A stretch of 64,000 nucleotides of DNA, from positions 138-64,137 of the forward strand of contig NZ_AZWO01000023.1 in the NCBI RefSeq assembly GCF_000514775.1, in the 5' to 3' direction. The first letter of the stretch is position 1, and each line of letters starts with the position of its first letter. The stretch is from Salinispora pacifica CNR114 (GTDB lineage Bacteria; Actinomycetota; Actinomycetes; Mycobacteriales; Micromonosporaceae). The notes beneath the pieces are model-generated. The model had not been told where the DNA came from. It made no database searches and worked only from the letters and a program-made list of their open reading frames with translations. A program made the translations under genes and the position numbers. Below are positions 25,481 through 33,319 of the stretch, piece by piece.

Positions 25481-25508
25481 GCACGGCCGGTGGGTTGGGG
25501 AGGAGGGC

Positions 25509-25554
25509 GAGGGGTTCCGCCCTGCCGCCAACAGCGGCTGGGACGGAACCCCTC
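25509..25554. terminator. Hairpin between convergent VOC and PMP-like genes
   Basis: 11-bp perfect arms GAGGGGTTCCG / CGGAACCCCTC with a 24-base loop. It lies between convergent stops (25480 and 25574) and may end both messages. No T run on either side. Confidence 0.6.
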
Positions 25555-25573
25555 GTGACAGTCGGGCGCGGGG

Positions 25574-26887
25574 TTAGCCCGCGCAGCCGGGAACGTTGAC
25601 GCAGTTGTTGGGCCGGTTCTTGATGACGACGGTGCCGGTGGCGGTGTTCAGGTTCACCGTTCCGCCGCTGTTGAGGATGCCGCCACCGGTGGTGATGGCG
25701 ATGTTTTTGAGCACCTTCGTGGTGAACAGACTGATCGTCCCGAAGTTTTGGATGCCGCCGCCCACATCGGCCTGGTTGCCGATGACCTTTGTCCGGCGCA
25801 ACACCGTTTCCCCGCTGTTGAAGATGCCTCCGCCAGTGAACGTGGCGGTGTTGTTCTTGAGGAGGCTGTCCTCGACCACGGCGAAGTTGTCCCCCTCTCC
25901 GACAAACAACCCGCCTCCGGAAATATCCGATGTATTGTCCGACACGTTGACGTGGCGCATTGTCAGCTGGGCGGTGTTGTCAACCCGGACCCCGGTACCA
26001 CTGCCGGAGCTGGTGTTTCCGGTGATTTTGGTGCCGGTCACCACACCGTTGGCACCGAACACGAACAACCCTCCAGTGGTACCTGCCTGGTTGCCGGAGA
26101 TGCTGCCGCCCTTGACGGTGACGGTGCTGCCGGATTCAAAGATGCCGCCGCCAGCGTTGGCGATGTTTGCATCGACGTGAGACTCCCTGACTTTCAGGAG
26201 GCCGAGACTGTGGATTCCGCCGCCGCTGTCGCTGGCGGTGTTTCGGCTGACGGTGGAGTGTGTGACGGTCGTGGTGCCGTTGTTGGCGATGCCACCGCCG
26301 TTGTCTGCGGCGATGTTGCGGGTGATGGTGCTGTGGTTGGTGGTGAGTGCGCCGCCGGTGTTGACGAGGATGCCGCCGCCGTCGCTGTCGGTTTGTCCGC
26401 CGGTGATGGTGAGGTGGTTGAGGGTGAGGTCGCCGCCGGTGTTGACGGTGAGGATTCTGAATTGTTCGACGGCGGCGGCGCGGGTGATGGTGGTGTGTTT
26501 GCCGCCGTTGAGGGTGATGGGGGTGGTGATGGCGGGGAGGCCGGCGTCGTCGATGAAAACTACAGGGTTGAGGGTGGCGCCGCCGCGGGCGTTGGCGAGG
26601 GTGATCGCGGCGATCAGGGCGTCGGCGTCGCAGGGTACGGGGGTGCCCGGCGGCTTCTTCTCCTTCTCGCCCTTGCCGCTCTTGTCGCGGTGGTTCCCGG
26701 TGGAGGGTTGGTCGTCGACGGTGGTGAGGTTGCGTCCGGCCGTGTTGGCGGCCGAGGTTGCCGGGGTACCGACAGTAGTCAGGGCCAAGCCGGTCACGCC
26801 GGCGAGGCCGACGGCCCACCATCGCCACCGTGATCTCGTTTGCGTTTTACCGGGGGGATCCGTTGTGGGTTTGTGTGGACGGTTCAT
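25574..26887 (-). CDS. Secreted PMP-like right-handed beta-helix protein 1
   Basis: 437 residues. A long N-terminus with twin basic residues ahead of WWAVGLAGVTGLALTTVG acts as a signal; then a Ser/Lys-rich linker, GTPVPCDADALIAAITLANA, and about ten repeats of the PMP/PbH1 type (TGGGI, SGGGI, xNNT). The protein ends NRPNNCVNVPGCAG. Such proteins form beta-solenoids at the surface or outside the cell; a role in adhesion or marine life has been proposed for Salinispora PMPs. An in-frame 24-base loss removed the second N-terminal Cys kept in the paralogs. Downstream hairpin at 25509. Confidence 0.85.
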   Translation of the reverse strand: MNRPHKPTTDPPGKTQTRSRWRWWAVGLAGVTGLALTTVGTPATSAANTAGRNLTTVDDQPSTGNHRDKSGKGEKEKKPPGTPVPCDADALIAAITLANARGGATLNPVVFIDDAGLPAITTPITLNGGKHTTITRAAAVEQFRILTVNTGGDLTLNHLTITGGQTDSDGGGILVNTGGALTTNHSTITRNIAADNGGGIANNGTTTVTHSTVSRNTASDSGGGIHSLGLLKVRESHVDANIANAGGGIFESGSTVTVKGGSISGNQAGTTGGLFVFGANGVVTGTKITGNTSSGSGTGVRVDNTAQLTMRHVNVSDNTSDISGGGLFVGEGDNFAVVEDSLLKNNTATFTGGGIFNSGETVLRRTKVIGNQADVGGGIQNFGTISLFTTKVLKNIAITTGGGILNSGGTVNLNTATGTVVIKNRPNNCVNVPGCAG

Positions 26888-26953
26888 CGCTGCGTCGGTG
26901 TCCTTTCCTGGTCAAGGATGATGAACCCGCAGGTGGTAGCTGGCGGGTGGTTG

Positions 26954-27000
26954 TTCCTCGGCTATCCAGGAGGGCGGTAGCAGCCCCCTTAGTTGAGCCT
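26954..27000 (-). promoter_or_regulatory. Conserved leader element of PMP gene 1
   Basis: On the minus strand the block reads GGCTGCTACCGCCC, then TGGATAGCCGAGGA. The same block lies ahead of the other PMP genes: full in 2, partly in 3 and the TGGATAGCC part in 4. It sits 70-110 bases before the start codon, in the untranslated leader. The 26888-27095 gap holds nothing else. Confidence 0.5.
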
Positions 27001-27095
27001 GAGGAGATGGCTATAGGGGTGCGAAGGGGAAGAAAATATCCATAAGATCATTGCGCTGCCGCTGGTTACAGGTCTGTTCTCCTGTTGTAGGGGTT

Positions 27096-27140
27096 GAAGG
27101 GGTCCCTCCTCCGCCTACCGGCCGAGGAGGGATCCCCTTC
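27096..27140 (-). terminator. Terminator of PMP gene 2
   Basis: Arms of 16-17 bases (GAAGGGGTCCCTCCTC against GAGGAGGGATCCCCTTC, one bulge) 38 bases after the stop of PMP gene 2. Confidence 0.8.
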
Positions 27141-27177
27141 GTTCAGGCACCTACATTCAGGTGGGCGTGCACGGTTT

Positions 27178-28569
27178 TCATCCGACGCATTCCGGAACGT
27201 TGACGCAGTTGTCGGGTCGGTTCCTGATAACAACGGTGCCGGTGGCGAGGTTCAGGTTCACCACGCCGGGGACGGCGTTGAAGATGCCCCCACCTTCGGT
27301 GACGGCGATGTTCTTGACCACCTGGGTGTTGAAAAGAGAGAGGCTGCCGGTAAAGCTGTTGTAGATTCCGCCCCCCTGGTTTCCGGACTGGTTCCCGACT
27401 ACCTTCGTGTTGCGCAGAACCAGCGAATCGAAGTTGAAGATGCCGCCGCCATTGGCGGCGGCGGTGTTGTTCTTGATGGTGCTGTCCTCGACCACCGCGG
27501 TCGTGTTGGGGTTCACGTTCATCCCGCCGGCCAGTCCCGTTGTCGCGGTGTTGTTGGCGATGAGGACTTTCCGGAGCGTGAGTTGCCCGTCGCTCGTGGT
27601 GATTCCGCCTGCCGCGGTGGCGGTGTTGTTGGTGATCTTGGTGTTCGTGACAGTGCCGGTCCCGCCGAATGACTCCAGGCCGCCGGCGCCGGTCTGGCTC
27701 TGATTTGCGGTGATCCGGCTGTGGTCGACCAACAATGTTCCGTTGGTGCTCTGGATGCCGCCGCCGGAGGCGCCGCTGAGGTTGGCGGTGATGTCGGACT
27801 TGGTCACGGTGAGGAGGCCGGTGTTCCAGCTGCCGCCGCCGGTGGTGCTGGCGGTGTTTCGGCTGACGGTGGAGTGTGTGACGGTCGTGGTGCCGTTGTT
27901 GGCGACTCCGCCTCCCGCGGTGGCGGCGATGTTGCGGGTGATGGTGCTGTGGTTGGTGGTGAGTGCGCCGCCGGTGTTGACGAGGATGCCGCCGCCGTCG
28001 CTGTCGGTTTGTCCGCCGGTGATGGTGAGGTGGTTGAGGGTGAGGTCGCCGCCGGTGTTGACGGTGAGGATTCTGAATTGTTCGACGGCGGCGGCGCGGG
28101 TGATGGTGGTGTGTTTGCCGCCGTTGAGGGTGATGGGGGTGGTGATGTCGGGGAGGCCGGCGTCGTCGATGGGGGCGGTGAGCAGGTAGGTGCATTTGCT
28201 GGCGAGGTTGAGGGTGGCGCCGCCGCGGGCGTTGGCGAGGGTGATCGCGGCGATCAGGGCGTCGGCGTCGCAGGGCACGGGGGTGCCCGGCGGCTTGCTC
28301 TCCTTCTTGCCCTTGCTCCTGTCGTCATGTTGCCCTTGTTCGCCGCCGCGGTTGTCGCTGTTGGGCGGCTGGGGTTTGACCGTGCGGTTGTCGGTGGTGA
28401 GGGCACGTCCGATGGCTTCGGCGGCCGGGGTGGCGGCGACGCCGACGGTGGTGAGGGCGAGTCCGGTAGCGCCAGCGAGGCCGATGGCCCACCAGCGTCG
28501 CGGTGACCTCGTCTCGTGTCCGCCGGGGCGGCCCGGTTCGGGTTCGTGGGTGTGGTCCTGCTGGTTCAT
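27178..28569 (-). CDS. Secreted PMP-like right-handed beta-helix protein 2
   Basis: 463 residues, the best complete copy. Order: cytoplasmic head with SPRRWWAIGLAGATGLALTT as signal, basic low-complexity linker, VPCDADALIAAITLANARGG, KCTYLL (second Cys), then 10-12 PbH1 repeats with GGGI/GGGVANNG spacing and a conserved end VVIRNRPDNCVNVPECVG. Probably secreted and not anchored (no C-terminal membrane helix or LPxTG). It shares a perfect 225-bp block with gene 1. GGAAGGACACC lies before the ATG as in genes 1 and 3. Same orientation as gene 1. Confidence 0.87.
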   Translation of the reverse strand: MNQQDHTHEPEPGRPGGHETRSPRRWWAIGLAGATGLALTTVGVAATPAAEAIGRALTTDNRTVKPQPPNSDNRGGEQGQHDDRSKGKKESKPPGTPVPCDADALIAAITLANARGGATLNLASKCTYLLTAPIDDAGLPDITTPITLNGGKHTTITRAAAVEQFRILTVNTGGDLTLNHLTITGGQTDSDGGGILVNTGGALTTNHSTITRNIAATAGGGVANNGTTTVTHSTVSRNTASTTGGGSWNTGLLTVTKSDITANLSGASGGGIQSTNGTLLVDHSRITANQSQTGAGGLESFGGTGTVTNTKITNNTATAAGGITTSDGQLTLRKVLIANNTATTGLAGGMNVNPNTTAVVEDSTIKNNTAAANGGGIFNFDSLVLRNTKVVGNQSGNQGGGIYNSFTGSLSLFNTQVVKNIAVTEGGGIFNAVPGVVNLNLATGTVVIRNRPDNCVNVPECVG

Positions 28570-28640
28570 CGCGGCGCCGGTGTCCTTCCCCCGTGCGTGG
28601 CGAGGAGGCGCCAGCCCCGGGGCGGACCGGGTCGGTGTCG

Positions 28641-28718
28641 TCCTCGGCTACCGAGCGGGCGGTAGCAGCCACCCGCACACTAAACCGACAAAAGCCCCAT
28701 CCGAATGTGAACCTGAAA
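28641..28718 (-). promoter_or_regulatory. Promoter/leader element of PMP gene 2
   Basis: Minus strand from upstream: TTTCAGGTTCA (28708-28718), a -10-like TAGTGT near 28680, then GTGCGGGTGGCTGCTACCG, and a hairpin CTCGG-TAG-CCGAG (28643-28655). Spacing and order are the same in PMP gene 3 (TTTCAGGTTCA, TAGCGT, GGCTGCCACCG). This looks like one shared promoter and leader. Confidence 0.6.
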
Positions 28719-28773
28719 GACTTGCCCAAATCGGGTAAACCCGAATAGATGTGCAGTTATAGTCAGATTAGGG

Positions 28774-29646
28774 TTAGGCGGCCTGGGTTAGGGCCTCGAA
28801 CCGGTCGTCAGTGAGCTCCACCTCGGCGCTGGCGAGGTTCTCCTCCAGATGCGCTATCGAAGAGGTGCCCGGAATCGGCAGCATGACCGGCGAGCGGCGC
28901 AGCAGCCACGCCAGGGCGAGCTGCACGGGCGTTGCGCCGTACTCGGCGCTCATCGCTTCCAGTGGGCCGCCGGGGCGGGCGAGGTCACCGGTGGCGATCG
29001 GGTACCAGGGGATGAACCCAAGGTCGTTGCGCTCGCAGTACTCCAGCACCGGCTCAGCATCCCGCTTGCTCACGTTGTAGAGGTTCTGCACGGTGGCGAT
29101 CGGGGTGATCTCGCGGGCGGCCTCGATCTGCTCGACGGTCACCTCGGAGAGACCGATGTGCCGGATCTTGCCCTCCTGCTGAAACTGGACCAACTCGCCG
29201 AGTTGGTCCTCAAGGGGCACCTCCGGGTCGATGCGGTGCAGCTGGTACAGCGGAATGCAGTCCAGGTTGAGGTAGCGGAGGCTCATCTCGCACTGTTGCC
29301 GCAGGTACCTCGGGAGCCCGAGCGACTTCCAGTCGTTCGGCCCGCCCCGGACCAGCCCTGCCTTGCTCGCGATGACCAGATCATCGGCGTACGGGTGTAG
29401 CGCCTCTTTGATCAGCATCTCGCAGACGAATGGCCCGTACGAGTCGGCGGTGTCGATGAACGTCACCCCGAGCTCGACGGCGCGTCGGAGCACCCGGATC
29501 GCCTTCGCCGGATCGTCCGGCATGCCCCAGACTCCCGGGCCGGCGAGCTGCATGGATCCGTACCCGAGTCGGTCGACCGGGAGGTCCCCACCGATGCGGT
29601 AGGTACCGGAGGCCTTTACCGGCTGGTTGTTGGCGTGCGGTGACAT
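28774..29646 (-). CDS. Aldo/keto reductase
   Basis: 290 residues, full (alpha/beta)8 barrel. The catalytic tetrad Asp65-Tyr70-Lys95-His137 is in place (FIDTADSYG, IASKAG, YQLHRID), and the C-terminal NADPH contact LPIPGTSSIAHLEEN is intact. It should reduce carbonyls with NADPH. The upstream region has a dyad ACCCC-N8-GGGGT next to TTGACC, suggesting a metal- or redox-sensing regulator. Confidence 0.93.
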   Translation of the reverse strand: MSPHANNQPVKASGTYRIGGDLPVDRLGYGSMQLAGPGVWGMPDDPAKAIRVLRRAVELGVTFIDTADSYGPFVCEMLIKEALHPYADDLVIASKAGLVRGGPNDWKSLGLPRYLRQQCEMSLRYLNLDCIPLYQLHRIDPEVPLEDQLGELVQFQQEGKIRHIGLSEVTVEQIEAAREITPIATVQNLYNVSKRDAEPVLEYCERNDLGFIPWYPIATGDLARPGGPLEAMSAEYGATPVQLALAWLLRRSPVMLPIPGTSSIAHLEENLASAEVELTDDRFEALTQAA

Positions 29647-29696
29647 GCGGGCGTCCCCTCGTCTCGTCGGTGGGCGGCGGCAGACCTACCTGGTCC

Positions 29697-29722
29697 GTTA
29701 TACCCCTACTGCCGGGGGTCAA
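29697..29722 (-). promoter_or_regulatory. Possible CsoR/MerR-type operator ahead of the aldo/keto reductase
   Basis: On the minus strand TTGACC is followed by CCCGGCAGTAGGGGTATAAC. The dyad TACCCC / GGGGGT (29701-29719) resembles copper-type sites (CsoR family: TACCCC/GGGGTA). The distance from TTGACC to TATAAC is only 14 bases, so the true -10 is uncertain. Confidence 0.4.
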
Positions 29723-29824
29723 TCGCACGGCTGCCATCGCCGTCGATCACTGGCGGGTGCGTGGTCGGGATCCGTCGGTCAGGTTGGCGCGAGGGCCCGA
29801 TCGGCGTGGGGTGGGCCGGTCGCC

Positions 29825-30415
29825 TCACTCCGAAGCTGGTGGGGTCTTGGGCCGGGCGCGGAGGTGGGCACGTTCTCCCTGTTGGCCGAAGAGGCTGAGG
29901 ATTTCGACCGGCTGATCCTCGGCGACGCCGAACCAGTGCGGGACCCGGGTGTCGAACTCGGCCGCCTCGCCGGGTGCCAGCACGAGATCATGCTCGCCGA
30001 GCAGGAGTCGTAGTCGCCCGTTGAGGACATAGAGCCAGTCGTACCCGTCGTGGGTTTTGGGGTCTGGCTCCCGCCTGCTGATCGGGATGATCAGCTTGAA
30101 GGCCTGGATGCCGCCGACTCGTCGGGTCAGCGGCAGCACGGTCATGCCGTGGCGGGTCACCGGGCGCAGGTGGATGCGGGGGTCGCCGGTGGGCGGTGCC
30201 CCGACGAGTTCGTCGAGGGTGACGCCGTGGGCGCGGGCGAGGGGGAGGAGCAGCTCGAGGGTTGGCCGGCGGGCGCCCGATTCGAGCCGGGAGAGGGTGC
30301 TCACCGAAATGCCGGTCTCGGTGGAGAGGTCGGTCAGGGTGGTGCCGCGCTGGTGGCGCAGGGCGCGCAGCCGAGGGGCGACCGCTCCGAGAGCCTGGTT
30401 CAGATCACCGTCCAT
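29825..30415 (-). CDS. XRE-family regulator with C-terminal cupin domain
   Basis: 196 residues from the ATG at 30415 (the longer frame to 30472 has an odd Cys-rich head). Residues 10-65 are the helix-turn-helix (RGTTLTDLSTETGISVSTLS), residues 110-185 a cupin barrel (HDGYDWLYVLNGRLRLLLGE). Such proteins sense small acids or aldehydes. The start codon lies next to a dyad, probably its own operator, in the divergent promoter shared with the thioredoxin-reductase-like gene. The message may be leaderless. Confidence 0.9.
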   Translation of the reverse strand: MDGDLNQALGAVAPRLRALRHQRGTTLTDLSTETGISVSTLSRLESGARRPTLELLLPLARAHGVTLDELVGAPPTGDPRIHLRPVTRHGMTVLPLTRRVGGIQAFKLIIPISRREPDPKTHDGYDWLYVLNGRLRLLLGEHDLVLAPGEAAEFDTRVPHWFGVAEDQPVEILSLFGQQGERAHLRARPKTPPASE

Positions 30416-30416
30416 G

Positions 30417-30438
30417 GCCAATATCTTGCCATATTGGC
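30417..30438. promoter_or_regulatory. Dyad operator between the cupin regulator and flavoprotein genes
   Basis: 8-bp perfect arms GCCAATAT / ATATTGGC around CTTGCC, starting two bases upstream of the regulator ATG (cat at 30413-30415). A -10-like GATATT for the regulator lies inside. Expected to be its autorepression site. Confidence 0.65.
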
Positions 30439-30495
30439 AACAGGGTTTGCTGGGAAGGCAGGCTGGGGGCACCGTGGCCGCAGGAGGTGGTCAGA

Positions 30496-31515
30496 GTGAC
30501 CGATCAGCTGAAGGAGAGCTACGACGTGGTGGTGGCCGGTGGCGGTGCCGCTGGCCTGAACGGGGCGGTGATGCTCACCCGGTCACGTCGATCGGTGGTG
30601 GTTCTCGACTCGGGCGCCCCACGCAACGCCCCGGCCGAGGGGGTGCACGGGCTGTTGGGCCGCGAGGACATGCCGCCGGCCGAGCTCCTCCGGCGCGGCC
30701 GGGCCGAGGTACGCGGCTACGGTGGCCACGTCGTGACCGCAGAGATCGCGACCGCGGCTCGGGACGGTGCCGGCTTCGTCGTGACCCTGGCCGACGGCCG
30801 GTCGGTACGGGCCCGCCGCCTGCTGGTCACCACGGGACTGGTCGACCTACTACCGAGCATTCCCGGGCTACGCGAACGCTGGGGCCGAGACGTTCTCCAC
30901 TGCCCGTACTGCCACGGTTGGGAGGTGCGGGACCAGGCCATCGGAGTGCTCGCCACCGGTCCGCGGTCAGTGCACCAGGCCCTGCTCTTCCGCCAGCTCA
31001 GCGCCGACATCAGCTACTTCACCCACATGTCCGCCGGACCCGACGAGGAGCAGGCGGAGCAGCTTGCGGCCCGGGGTGTGCGGGTGGTCACCGGCACGGT
31101 GGCGGCCCTGGAGACCGCCGACGACCGGCTCGTCGGGGTGCGGTTGGTGGACGGCACGGTCGTACCCCGGACCGCCCTGGGGGTCGGGCCGCGGATGGTG
31201 GCGCGAGCCGGGTTCCTGGCCGGGCTCGGCCTACTGGCCGTCGAGCACCCGAGCGGGCTCGGCGAGCACATCCCGGCCGATCCGACCGGGCGTACCGAGG
31301 TGGAGGGGGTCTGGGCGGCGGGCAACGTCACCGACCTGGCGGCCCAGGTGGGGGCCGCCGCCGCTGGCGGCGCTGTCGCCGGGGCCGCGATCAACGCTGA
31401 CCTGATCGCTGCGGAGACCCGCCGGGCGGTCGCCGCCCTGCGGCAGCCGGTCTCGGGCAGGTCCGAGGCGCGGATCGCCGAGTTGGTGGCCGGCGAGGGC
31501 CGGCACGGACTGTGA
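30496..31515 (+). CDS. Thioredoxin-reductase-like FAD/NAD(P)H oxidoreductase
   Basis: 339 residues from the GTG at 30496 (AGGAGG eight bases upstream). FAD motif VVVAGGGAAGLNGAVML, redox-active CPYC (Cys136, Cys139) in HCPYCHGWEV, NAD-binding part less canonical (GVLATGPRSVHQALL) and the C-terminal FAD contact GVWAAGNVTDLAAQVGAAAAG. Close to bacterial TrxB-like enzymes that lack a neighbouring thioredoxin, including GliT/HlmI-type dithiol oxidases of secondary metabolism. Divergent from the cupin regulator. Confidence 0.92.
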   Translation: MTDQLKESYDVVVAGGGAAGLNGAVMLTRSRRSVVVLDSGAPRNAPAEGVHGLLGREDMPPAELLRRGRAEVRGYGGHVVTAEIATAARDGAGFVVTLADGRSVRARRLLVTTGLVDLLPSIPGLRERWGRDVLHCPYCHGWEVRDQAIGVLATGPRSVHQALLFRQLSADISYFTHMSAGPDEEQAEQLAARGVRVVTGTVAALETADDRLVGVRLVDGTVVPRTALGVGPRMVARAGFLAGLGLLAVEHPSGLGEHIPADPTGRTEVEGVWAAGNVTDLAAQVGAAAAGGAVAGAAINADLIAAETRRAVAALRQPVSGRSEARIAELVAGEGRHGL

Positions 31516-31790
31516 ACGGCGAACGGGGCGCCACCGAGCAGCCGGAGAGAGGGGCAAGCAGGTGCGCGACAGTCGGCTGATCGGCTACCGGACAGGACGC
31601 CGGGCACCGCGTCGACGCACTGTTGTAGCAGGTGAGAGGCGTGGATGGCGGGCCACATCCCGATCCTCGGGCCTGGCGGGGCCAGCAGCGTATCGGTTGG
31701 CACCGCCGCCACCGAGCCCGGCGCGAGCGTCGTCGCTGACGCGACCCGCGCCGTCGGCCCGCCCCACCCACGCTTGGAAGGAGCCAACCG

Positions 31791-32060
31791 ATGGCTGCTC
31801 CCACCGTGACCGTCGCCCTGAACGCGGCGGTCTACGCCCCTGGTGATGAGATGATCATGACGGTCACCTACAGCGACGCCGATACCCGGCCGGTGACCGT
31901 CACCGTGGTGGTCACCGACGTGCGCGGCCGCAGCAGCGCCCCCGCGCAGGTCACCGCGGTTATCGACCCGCTCACCCTCACCGTCACCGATGACTCCGGC
32001 CGGGCCTGGACGAAGCTGTCGGACAACGGCGCGGTGGCCGGCTACCAGGCGGTGGCGTGA
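31791..32060 (+). CDS. Ig-like domain protein, 5' part of a split gene
   Basis: 89 residues, GGAAGGAG seven bases before the ATG. Two Ig-like strands sets: VTVALNAAVYAPGDEMIMTV, then a second unit beginning VIDPLTLTVTDDSGRAW that stops after VAGYQAVA. The next gene starts one base inside the stop (TGATG) in the -1 frame and continues with the missing strands of the same second Ig unit. N-termini of this kind occur in tail-associated proteins of actinobacteriophages (from memory). Either a frameshifted gene or a coupled two-part protein. Confidence 0.7.
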   Translation: MAAPTVTVALNAAVYAPGDEMIMTVTYSDADTRPVTVTVVVTDVRGRSSAPAQVTAVIDPLTLTVTDDSGRAWTKLSDNGAVAGYQAVA

Positions 32061-33097
32061 TGCCCCGGGTCACCGTCACGGCGCGCGACTCCGGCGGGCG
32101 CACCGCCACCACCACCGCCGACTACCAGGTCAGCTCGCCCGTCCTGGGCGGCTACTACCTCTCCGGCAACGGAAATCCGGTGGCCGACCTGGCGGGCGGA
32201 AACTTTCGATCGTTGACCCAGTACCGCAGCTTCGCCGACGGCTACCTCTTCCCGGGGTGGAACAAGCCCTGGTTGACGGAGCTCGGTAGGGCCGGGATGA
32301 AGATCAATATGGTGTTGGAGCTGAAGCACTACGGCGCCCCGTACGCCAGGGAGCAGACGTTCCGGGTCAACGGCCGGACGTACACGGTCCCGGCCCCGGC
32401 GATGACCATCCAACAGCGACCGGGGACGACCTGGCCCCGGGCATACGGGTACGACCAGGTGCTCTCCGGCCAGTGCGACGGACTGTTCGCGCGAGCCCTG
32501 GCGCAGTATCAGGAGATGGACGTCGGGATGAACCTCCAACTCGCCTCGGAGCTGGACACCGACCACGAGTTCGGCACCACGGAGGCGGGCGGGGCGTACA
32601 CCTGGGCGGAGTCCGACGCCCGGGCGGTGGCGGCGTTGACATACATCGTCACCTGGTTCAAGGCCCGGGGCCTGCCCGCCGACACCACCTTCTCGGTGGG
32701 GGCGGGCGGCTTCGACCGGGCCTGCTATCAGCGGACCCACCCGGAGGCGCTGATGGCGAAGCTCGACTTCCTGCAGTGGAACGTCTACGCCACCAGCGCC
32801 ACGCACACCGCGCTGGCCCGGTTTTGCCGTACCAAGGACTGGGCGGTCGCCGACCTCGGCCCGATCGCCCTCTCCCGCCCGGTCCTGATCGCGGAGTGGG
32901 GGGTCCGGTCGGCGGAGCTTCCCGACCAGGCGGCGTGGATCGGGACCGTGCCGGCCGCCGTCGCCGCGCTCAACGCCGAGGGAGGGCCCCGGATTGTGCG
33001 GACGAACTACTTCAACTCCGGCTGGGGTCGACTGGTGCCGAAGGACATCGGCCTGGCCGCACTCAAGCGGGCCTACACCACCCGGCCGTACGTCTGA
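32060..33097 (+). CDS. Glycoside-hydrolase-like TIM barrel with partial Ig domain
   Basis: 345 residues. Residues 1-24 supply the end of an Ig unit (RVTVTARDSGGRTATTTADY); the rest is a barrel like clan GH-A (GH26-type) proteins: MNLQLASELDTDHEFG (acid/base Glu candidate), LQWNVYA, RPVLIAEWGVRSAE (nucleophile Glu candidate). Probably binds or cuts a polysaccharide. No signal peptide on its own or on the preceding ORF. The ATG overlaps the stop of the 5' part. Family not fixed. Confidence 0.65.
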   Translation: MPRVTVTARDSGGRTATTTADYQVSSPVLGGYYLSGNGNPVADLAGGNFRSLTQYRSFADGYLFPGWNKPWLTELGRAGMKINMVLELKHYGAPYAREQTFRVNGRTYTVPAPAMTIQQRPGTTWPRAYGYDQVLSGQCDGLFARALAQYQEMDVGMNLQLASELDTDHEFGTTEAGGAYTWAESDARAVAALTYIVTWFKARGLPADTTFSVGAGGFDRACYQRTHPEALMAKLDFLQWNVYATSATHTALARFCRTKDWAVADLGPIALSRPVLIAEWGVRSAELPDQAAWIGTVPAAVAALNAEGGPRIVRTNYFNSGWGRLVPKDIGLAALKRAYTTRPYV

Positions 33098-33319
33098 GGG
33101 GCCCGATGCGTCGGCTCGGGGTGAGCCGGCCTGGTGCGGGGTGGCCCGGTCAGCGCCGCCGGCCGGGAGCGCGGCGGCGGCCCGGGGTGCGGCACCGGGG
33201 TCGGCGCGGGCGGCGGTGCCGGGGTGGGCTGTGGGCCCGGCGTGGTCGGTGGCGCCGGAACACGGTGGCTGCTCATCGTCGGGGAGTTCCCGGCCCGGTC
33301 GGCGGCGAAACCGCACCCG

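Noticed and set aside
25748-28506. Glycine/valine/aspartate-rich plus-strand frames across the PMP genes
   Set aside because: They mirror the PMP repeats on the other strand and lack start signals.
32040-32065. Programmed -1 frameshift in the Ig/glycosidase gene
   Set aside because: No slippery heptamer or pseudoknot-like stem is visible at the junction; mutation or coupling is simpler.
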